Origin: a virus
Direction: 5' to 3' (one strand)
Length of the DNA stretch: 34,110 nucleotides
IMG/VR virus record: IMGVR_UViG_3300023301_000047
Location: 1 to 34,110 of that record
Shown: positions 27,981 to 34,110 of the stretch, one piece after another
Layout of the letters: each line of letters begins with the position of its first letter
Position numbering within the stretch: position 1 is the stretch's first letter
The notes under the pieces: generated by a model
The model's input: only the letters and a program-made list of their open reading frames with translations
Database searches by the model: none
Told to the model about the DNA's origin: nothing
Position numbers and translations under genes: made by a program

Positions 27981-30900
27981 GTGACTCAAGTAACTGTTGA
28001 GGCTAAATATATTGCGGATACTTCTCAGTATGTGGCTGCTCTCCGTGCTGCCGCTAAAGCGACTACGGATCTTGCTAATCAAATTCCTGCCACAATAACT
28101 GGTCAAAATGCTATGGGTAAATCTTCTCGCCAGATGGGTGCCTCTGCTCAAGAAGCGGGTAAGGGTTTTACGGTCTTAAAGAACATTATGGGTACTGCTC
28201 TTGGTATTCAGGCGGTTGGTGCTTTTAATAAACTTACAAGTGGAATTAAAGGTTTCACTAAAGAGTCGTTTAATGCTGCTGCTCGTTCTCAAGAACTTGA
28301 TATTGCTATGGTGGCTATTGGTACGTCCACGGGTATCGGTAAAACTGCTTTAATGGATGCTACTAAAGAAATTCGTGCTATGGGTATTGAGTTAGGTGCC
28401 TCTCAACAGATTGCTATTGAGTTCGCTCAGAATCAGTTGGATTTGGCTTCTGCTTCTAAGGTTGCTCGTGTCGCTCAGGATCTCGCTGTTATCGCGGGTC
28501 AAAACTCTACCCAAACAACAATGATTTTAACTCAAGCGATTATTACTGGTAACTCCATGTTACTTAAATCTGCTGGTATTAGCCGTCTAGCGAGCGAGGG
28601 TTACGCTGAATACGCTAAAGAGATAGGTAAATCGGAGGGTCAACTTTCTTCTATGGAACGGCAACAAGCCGTAACTAATCTTATATTAAAAGAGGGTAAG
28701 AAGGTCGCTGGAACTTACGAGGGAGCGATGAGTTCAGCCGGTAAAGTTATGCGTTCTTTCGCAAGAATCATTAACGATATACAGATTGAGGTTGGTAAAG
28801 TTCTTCTTTCGGCTTTAGGCCCACTGATTTTGTCTACATACGATTTGTTGAAGGCTTTTAGTAAAACAACTCAGAAAGGTGGCGCTTTATCGGGAACCCT
28901 TGGAACTTTAGCAACAACTTTTGAGAATCTTTCTACCCCTCTTGTGGAATTTATTAGAGGTCTTATTGAGTCCGTTCAATCTGGTGAAGCAATGAAAAGT
29001 CTTTCTGACACTATCAATGGGATGATCCCAGTTTTTCTTGATTTGTTTGAGATAGTTAAATCACTGGGAATGGTTATGTATAGCATGTTGGTTCCTGCTT
29101 TGCAGGCACTCGCTCCTTTGTTTGCTGCGATTGCGGGTGCCGTTCGTCCCATAGTTGAATTCTTTACCAAGTTACCCACCCCTGTTAAGACTGCTATTGG
29201 TGCGCTAATTTTGTTCCGTTTTGTTTTGACAAAAATGACGGCTGCCGCTGCTGCAAACGCAACTGGATTGGCTGCTTCATTTTTTAGAATGAGTGCTTCC
29301 ATTAAATTAAGCCTTGCAACTATCCGTGCCAATATCGTAACAACTGGTTTTTCGTTTAAGACTTTTGGGATTCTTGCTAAAACGATGGGTGTTTCAGTTG
29401 CTGCTAGTTTCAGGGCTATTGGTGGGGCTGCTAAAGGACTAATGGCAAGTATTGGCCCCGTTGGCTTGGCGATTGTTGCCGCGACGGTTGCTTTTGAATA
29501 CTTTAGCGGCAAGTCTGCGAAGCAGGAAGAATTGATTGGATCACTAAAAACCTCTGTTGACGAGTTGACTGGTGCCTACAACGAACTTGGTTATGCTACT
29601 GCTTCAGCAAAGTTTCGTTTGGACTTTTCTAATGAGGATGTTGCCCAACTTGAGGCAATGGGAATTTCTATTGCAAGCATGTCGGAAGCGGCACTTGCTG
29701 GTGGGGATGCTGCTAAGGCATACGGAAATAAACTTAAAGACCTATCACTTGCTGCTGGTGGAATCTTTACTCCCTCTGGGGAACTTGTAACAGAAGTGAT
29801 AGGATCATTTAATGAATTGGTTGCTGCTAGTGCTGCAACTCATGATTCATTAAAGAAAGACGCATTAGCCGTCGCTGACGCTCAAATAATTGCCAACAAA
29901 AAGGCTTACGCATCGTATGAGTTAACGAGGGCGAAAGAAATTTCGGCGGCTACGGCGCTTCGTAGAGAGTCAGCAAAAATGATCGTGAGTTCCGATGTTG
30001 CGTCTCGTAAAGTTGCTGAGGGTGCCCGTATTATGGCTGCCGCCCATGACACTGCAAAAATCGCAATTCTTGCGGTGGATACGGCTCTCCGCAAAATAGG
30101 TAAGACTATTAGTAGAGAGGCTTCTTACGATAATGCTCGTGAGGGTATTATTAAACTTTCTGAAGAACTCAAAAAGGGTAAGAAAGATATTACTGGGTAT
30201 TCTCAGGGTGCTTTGGATAACCGTAAAGCGATTCGTGACGCGGCTCAGGGTTACATTGATTACGCTAATAGCCTGAAGGATCCTGTTAAGCGCCAAGATG
30301 CTTTGGCTGAGGGAACTAAAAAAATAACTAAGGCTTTGCAGGATCAAAACATAAATGTTAAAGATTCCAAAATTCTTAAAAAGTTGAAAGATGAATCAAA
30401 GCAGTCGGGTCTTACTGTTGATGAGTTCGCTAAGCAAAGAGATATGGCTACGGAGTATGGTCACGATGTCGGTAAAAACTTTATTGCCGGGATCATTAAG
30501 GAACTCGCTGCTGAAAAGAAAGCCGTGGAGACGGCTGCGGCCAATCTTGTGGGTGAAAATGGAATGGTCGGTGCCGTTAATAATGAACTTGGTATTGAAT
30601 CCCCGTCGAAAAAAGCAAGAGAGGTCGCTAAAAACTTTGTTGCAGGTTTAATTATTGGTGTTGAGGAAAACAGGAAACTTGCTAAGCAAAAGGTTAGCGA
30701 GTTGGGTCAGGATGTTCTTGATTCTTTGAATGAAAGAATGCAGGGTGTCACCGATATTTTCAAAACGTCTGGTGATGCTTTTAGGTCTTTCCGTGATTTG
30801 ACTTCTGGGACTGAGGTTAAGTTCGGTGAAATGTCTAAGTTGCAGGAGTCGTTTGGGCGGAACGCTAGTATCGGTCAAATTATTTCTCAGTATGAAGATT

Positions 30901-32384
30901 TGAGTTCAACTTTGAAAGATCTTTATGGCCCTTTGTTGGATATTGATATTGTTGGTAAAAAGGCCGCTAAATCTAATCGTCGGGCAATGAATACTACGCA
31001 AGGTTATCTTGATTCTTTAACTCAACATGCCATTGATTTGTTGAACGACCGTGACAAAGTTCAAAAGGATTTAACTGATCTTGACACGTCTTACGGGGTT
31101 ATTACTGCTGGCATTAACGTGAAGTTTGATGGTTTGGACGAGGCTGCCGCAAATTCTTTGAATGCTATTGAGGAGCGTTACAAGAGTATTATTCCCAGTT
31201 TGGAGGCTGCCCTTGCTGCCGCTAACGCTGCCTATGATCGTGAAAATAGTGTTTTGGAAAAACTTGTTTCTGAGCGGAATAGTTTCTTGCAAAACATTGG
31301 TGATGGTTTCCGTAAATTTGTTAACGATGTAAAGGTTGATGAAGGTTCATCTTTCACTAAATCTTTACAGGATCGCGTAAAAAGTGTTCGTGAGTTCACT
31401 ACTAACATTAAATCTTTGCTTGCTCGCGGTTTAGACCCATCTCTTGTTCAAGATTTTATTGCTGCTGGTGTTGATTCTTCTGGATTGGTTGTTGCGAATC
31501 TTGCTCAGGGTTCTGGCGTGGATATTTCTGCTATTAACGCGGCTCAGGCTGAGTTGGCTGCTTTAACTTCTGATTTTCAAACAACTGCTTCTCAACAGTA
31601 TTTTGATATTGGTATTGCTCAGCAGGAGGCCATTGTTGCTCCTTTGCGTACTGCCGCTCAGCAGGCTCAGAATGCTTTGAACATTTCTCAGGCTGCTCGT
31701 GACACTGAGTTGGCTGCTGCTCAGGCTCATCAAGCGAAGTTAAGTCTTGACAGGAAAAATGAGTTGGCTAAGGCCGACAAGGATTACAAGACTGCTAGGG
31801 ATTCTTTGTTGGCTGATCAGGAAAGAATAAATGGTTTGCTGGATTTAAATGCCGTTAAAATTAACAAGGTTTTCCTTGATTTGAGCGATCCTGAAACGGG
31901 TGTCCCGAAACACATGGATAAACTTGGCAAACAAATAATTAACGGTCTTATTGACGGTTTAGAAGAAAAGTTTCCTAAATTGCGGCTAAAGGCTGAGGCA
32001 ATGGCCGCTATTATTCGGGATACTTTGAAAGATGCTTACCGTATCAACTCTCCGTCTCGCGTTATGGCTACGATGGGTGAGCAGATCGCTATGGGTCTGG
32101 TTATTGGTATGGAGCAGGGAATAAAAGCGATTGAGGGTGCGGCTTTTGATATGTCTGCTGCTGCTACTCCTGAGTTGCCGGGTGTTGGTTACCCGATGAT
32201 GGGGAGTTCTGCTTTGATGGGGGGTTCTGCTGCCACTGGTAATTCTGGTTCTTCTGGTTTTAGTTCAACGTACAACATTACGGTTCAGGCTGGCGTTGGC
32301 GACCCACGCAAAATAGGTCAAGAAGTCGTTGAGTACATTAAAACTTTCGAAAACTCTAACGGCAAAGTTTTTGTGAGCGCGTAA
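27981..32384 (+). CDS. Tape measure protein (1467 aa)
   Basis: The GTG start follows AAGGAGGTGTCAGG. It is among the longest genes and directly follows the chaperone genes. The product is helical and Ala/Lys/Gln-rich, with hydrophobic stretches around residues 365-515 (for example LVPALQALAPLFAAIAGAV and GPVGLAIVAATVAFEYF) and coiled coils in the last third. Two tape-measure-type SPS motifs occur: IESPSKKAREVAKNFVAGL near 873 and NSPSRVMATMGEQIAMGL near 1355. Tape measure proteins set tail length and help DNA entry; at about 0.15 nm per residue the tail would be near 220 nm, a rough estimate. The stop overlaps the next start. Confidence 0.92.
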   Translation: MTQVTVEAKYIADTSQYVAALRAAAKATTDLANQIPATITGQNAMGKSSRQMGASAQEAGKGFTVLKNIMGTALGIQAVGAFNKLTSGIKGFTKESFNAAARSQELDIAMVAIGTSTGIGKTALMDATKEIRAMGIELGASQQIAIEFAQNQLDLASASKVARVAQDLAVIAGQNSTQTTMILTQAIITGNSMLLKSAGISRLASEGYAEYAKEIGKSEGQLSSMERQQAVTNLILKEGKKVAGTYEGAMSSAGKVMRSFARIINDIQIEVGKVLLSALGPLILSTYDLLKAFSKTTQKGGALSGTLGTLATTFENLSTPLVEFIRGLIESVQSGEAMKSLSDTINGMIPVFLDLFEIVKSLGMVMYSMLVPALQALAPLFAAIAGAVRPIVEFFTKLPTPVKTAIGALILFRFVLTKMTAAAAANATGLAASFFRMSASIKLSLATIRANIVTTGFSFKTFGILAKTMGVSVAASFRAIGGAAKGLMASIGPVGLAIVAATVAFEYFSGKSAKQEELIGSLKTSVDELTGAYNELGYATASAKFRLDFSNEDVAQLEAMGISIASMSEAALAGGDAAKAYGNKLKDLSLAAGGIFTPSGELVTEVIGSFNELVAASAATHDSLKKDALAVADAQIIANKKAYASYELTRAKEISAATALRRESAKMIVSSDVASRKVAEGARIMAAAHDTAKIAILAVDTALRKIGKTISREASYDNAREGIIKLSEELKKGKKDITGYSQGALDNRKAIRDAAQGYIDYANSLKDPVKRQDALAEGTKKITKALQDQNINVKDSKILKKLKDESKQSGLTVDEFAKQRDMATEYGHDVGKNFIAGIIKELAAEKKAVETAAANLVGENGMVGAVNNELGIESPSKKAREVAKNFVAGLIIGVEENRKLAKQKVSELGQDVLDSLNERMQGVTDIFKTSGDAFRSFRDLTSGTEVKFGEMSKLQESFGRNASIGQIISQYEDLSSTLKDLYGPLLDIDIVGKKAAKSNRRAMNTTQGYLDSLTQHAIDLLNDRDKVQKDLTDLDTSYGVITAGINVKFDGLDEAAANSLNAIEERYKSIIPSLEAALAAANAAYDRENSVLEKLVSERNSFLQNIGDGFRKFVNDVKVDEGSSFTKSLQDRVKSVREFTTNIKSLLARGLDPSLVQDFIAAGVDSSGLVVANLAQGSGVDISAINAAQAELAALTSDFQTTASQQYFDIGIAQQEAIVAPLRTAAQQAQNALNISQAARDTELAAAQAHQAKLSLDRKNELAKADKDYKTARDSLLADQERINGLLDLNAVKINKVFLDLSDPETGVPKHMDKLGKQIINGLIDGLEEKFPKLRLKAEAMAAIIRDTLKDAYRINSPSRVMATMGEQIAMGLVIGMEQGIKAIEGAAFDMSAAATPELPGVGYPMMGSSALMGGSAATGNSGSSGFSSTYNITVQAGVGDPRKIGQEVVEYIKTFENSNGKVFVSA

Positions 32385-33652
32385 TGGCTGGTTTTAATCC
32401 TCAGACTTTTTATGATTCTAGTTTTCAATATACAAACAATGGTCTGTATAACGGGTTTAATTATCCCGGCCCCAACGATTCAGATTGGGAGATCCTTCTT
32501 GCTGTGGATCTAGCCGCAAACGGTATCGGTGACTGGTTTACTTTGGATGATCCTGTTAAGGGCTTGTTAGATAACGCGACGTATCTTCTTGCTGGAGAAG
32601 TGTTGGTGGACATAACTAGGTGGGTGCGTAACCTTTCTGTTAGCCGTGGGCGTTCCCGGCGCATAGGTACTTTTACTGCCGGGAGTTGCTCGTTTGTTTT
32701 GGATAACCGTGACCGAATCTTTGACCCACTTATGATTGGTTCGCCGTTTTACGGTTCTATTGTTCCTCGTAAAGAAGTCCGGGTGTTTTACAAGAAACAA
32801 ACCGTGTTCATCGGTAACGTGCAGGACTGGGATTATTCTTACAACGTGAACGGTGACTCAGTTGCGATACCTTCCAGCATTGACGCGCTAGCGTACCTTT
32901 CCCGGTTGAAGTATCCTGCTCGTACTGAAATAGCGGAGTACGCGACAGCGAGGGTAGGCAGGGTTCTTGACGCTGTTGGCTGGCCTGCTGCCGGAAGAAT
33001 TATTTCTGTGCTGCCGTTTGCTGACGCTTATTTACACACTGATGTTCATGGGGATGTTTCCGCTTTGACGTATTTACAAAGCATTGAACTGAGCGACTTG
33101 GGTGCATTGTTTGTAAACAAAAACGGGTTGGTTGAGTACCGTTCAAGGAGAGTTTGGGACGATTCTTCGCAAGCCACTTTTGGGATAGGCGGGATTCCTT
33201 TCAGTAACATTGAAGTGACGTATGAGACAGACGCTATGACTAATCTAGTGAGTGTTGGGTACGATGCGTCTTCGACTAACGTGTACACGGATACACCTTC
33301 GCAAGATGCTTACGGGGAGTTGAGTACCTCGTTTAGCACTCTTCTTGCTGACACAAGCGAGGCTGACATGTTTGGCGATAGTTATATTGCTTCTTTCAAA
33401 GATCCGAACTATTACATTCAAAGCGTTTCGGTGAATATTCTTGGGGTGGGAACAACTTTTGTTTCTACTCTGTTAAGTCTTGAGTTGCGTGACACGGTTG
33501 AAGTTATTTTCAGGCCAAACGACACTGGTGTCCCGCAAATATATGAACTTGTTATTGACCAGATAGAACATCAAGTGTCACCGGGAAGGCATGTAATGAA
33601 GTTTGCTATGAGTCCCCCATTTATTTTCGTCCCTGATGAAGTTGGGATTTAA
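32384..33652 (+). CDS. Minor tail protein, distal tail/hub type (422 aa)
   Basis: The ATG overlaps the tape measure stop (TAATG). The product has the distal tail pattern seen after tape measure genes in actinophages: WEILLAVDLA, DITRWVRNLSVSRGRSRRIGTFTAGSCSFVLDNRDRIFDP, then KEVRVFYKKQTVFIGNVQDWDYSY and a long beta-rich remainder ending in QIEHQVSPGRHVMKF. Such proteins link tube, hub and receptor-binding parts. Confidence in tail function is high; the exact ring position is less sure. Confidence 0.82.
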   Translation: MAGFNPQTFYDSSFQYTNNGLYNGFNYPGPNDSDWEILLAVDLAANGIGDWFTLDDPVKGLLDNATYLLAGEVLVDITRWVRNLSVSRGRSRRIGTFTAGSCSFVLDNRDRIFDPLMIGSPFYGSIVPRKEVRVFYKKQTVFIGNVQDWDYSYNVNGDSVAIPSSIDALAYLSRLKYPARTEIAEYATARVGRVLDAVGWPAAGRIISVLPFADAYLHTDVHGDVSALTYLQSIELSDLGALFVNKNGLVEYRSRRVWDDSSQATFGIGGIPFSNIEVTYETDAMTNLVSVGYDASSTNVYTDTPSQDAYGELSTSFSTLLADTSEADMFGDSYIASFKDPNYYIQSVSVNILGVGTTFVSTLLSLELRDTVEVIFRPNDTGVPQIYELVIDQIEHQVSPGRHVMKFAMSPPFIFVPDEVGI

Positions 33653-33671
33653 TGTGATTTATTTAATAGAG

Positions 33672-33699
33672 TTGCTGCCCGTATTATTGTGAATAAATA
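33672..33699 (+). promoter_or_regulatory. Possible promoter before the fibre-like gene
   Basis: TTGCTG (33672-33677) and TAAATA (33694-33699) are separated by 16 bases, in the 69-base gap between minor tail and fibre-like genes. It resembles a -35/-10 pair, but the evidence is weak. Confidence 0.28.
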
Positions 33700-33721
33700 C
33701 TGATGAGATAGTGAGGAAGTT

Positions 33722-34110
33722 GTGGTTGATTTTGTTGCAAGTACAGTGTTAAGTGCCGCAAATCTTGACGCGGCGTTTAACGCTGCTGTTTTGAATACGC
33801 AAACTGGAATAACGTATAGTTTGGTGTCGGCAGATCAAGGTGAGATTGTTGTTGGTAATAATGCTTCAGGTTTAACAATAACTATTCCAACGAACGCTGT
33901 TGTTCCTTTGGCTGTCGGTACGCACATTGGGATTCTTAACATTGGTGCGGGTAACATTACGGTTGTTGGGGCGGTCGGCGTTACTGTTACCCCAACGACG
34001 AGAACGGTGGCTACTGATGAGGCCTCGACTCTTATTAAAACGGCAACAAATACTTGGCGGTTTGTGCGTGGTGGTTTCCCAAAAGCCGTAGTGTCCTCTA
34101 GTACTGCTGC
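33722..34110 (+). CDS. Tail appendage/fibre-like protein, N-terminal part (partial)
   Basis: The GTG at 33722 follows GAGGA at four bases, and the frame stays open to the window end, so the gene is cut. The visible 129 residues are beta-rich (STVLSAANLDAAFNAAV, YSLVSADQGEIVVGNNASGLTITIP, HIGILNIGAGNITVVG). The N-terminal SxLSAANL segment is common in actinophage minor tail or fibre proteins that attach below the hub, and repeated short strands fit a carbohydrate-binding or fibre domain. The remainder, including any receptor-binding end, lies outside the window. Confidence 0.68.
   Translation, partial: MVDFVASTVLSAANLDAAFNAAVLNTQTGITYSLVSADQGEIVVGNNASGLTITIPTNAVVPLAVGTHIGILNIGAGNITVVGAVGVTVTPTTRTVATDEASTLIKTATNTWRFVRGGFPKAVVSSSTA

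Noticed and set aside
28976-29512. A 178-codon minus-strand open frame opposite the tape measure gene
   Set aside because: It is Ala/Ile-rich and mirrors the codon bias of the tape measure gene; no start signal or family match.

Overview
The window is part of the genome of a tailed double-stranded DNA phage (Caudoviricetes). It is most likely a siphovirus: there is a tail tube and a long tape measure protein, and no sheath or baseplate genes are visible. Every supported gene lies on the + strand, usually with ATGA or TAATG overlaps and good AGGAGG-type ribosome binding sites. The small HTH protein ending in RHRR...C-C, the DUF3626-like domains and the HExxH...HG zincin are all typical of actinobacterial phages. 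Base composition is only moderate in GC by eye, so a low-GC actinobacterium (for example a freshwater lineage) is a reasonable but unproven host guess. No terminase is present; it probably lies left of the window.

Layout. (1) 1-2908: tiny accessory genes, several with Cys pairs, and a phage HD-type (p)ppGpp-hydrolase-like enzyme. (2) 2920-6198: a Mu gp29-like portal and a MuF head morphogenesis protein with an added effector-like domain. (3) 6191-17015: an unusually large effector island with ADP-ribosyltransferase-like folds, two DUF3626-like domains, two HExxH zincins, a GNAT-like domain, a Cys-rich module and a zeta-like P-loop kinase. Nearly all of these modules are introduced by the same short motif, KHYxGxHDQKTHGxWAxG, found in 13 clear copies across six genes. 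(4) 17015-22186: a ParB-like/XkdF-type protease fusion, scaffold, decoration protein and major capsid protein. (5) 22260-25867: connector, stopper, neck and tail terminator genes, a Com-like zinc ribbon, an HTH protein and a metallophosphoesterase. (6) 26010-34110: two tandem tail tube paralogues, a tail assembly chaperone with a probable +1 frameshift, the tape measure protein, a minor tail protein and the start of a fibre-like gene that runs off the window.

How it may work together. MuF-linked multidomain proteins of this sort match the published idea of phage polyvalent proteins, which are loaded into the head and delivered with the DNA. The motif recurs at module borders inside the head-gene operon, and an XkdF-type maturation protease is encoded directly after the last cargo gene. 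I therefore infer that the motif is either a capsid-loading tag or a processing site that releases individual effectors. This is the most interesting system in the window.

Regulation. A repeated extended -10 element (TGGTAAACT inside an AACCCC...GGGGTT dyad) precedes isolated genes at 1257, 2163 and 18753. Shortened variants precede the genes at 8239 and 14085. These genes look like morons with their own promoters. Hairpin terminators are visible at 2731, 19968 and 22205. No stretch over 300 bases lacks a gene. The longest gaps are 25868-26009 (a promoter candidate and an imperfect palindrome) and 19917-20029 (a promoter candidate and a terminator). I saw no tRNA, CRISPR, insertion sequence or integrase.
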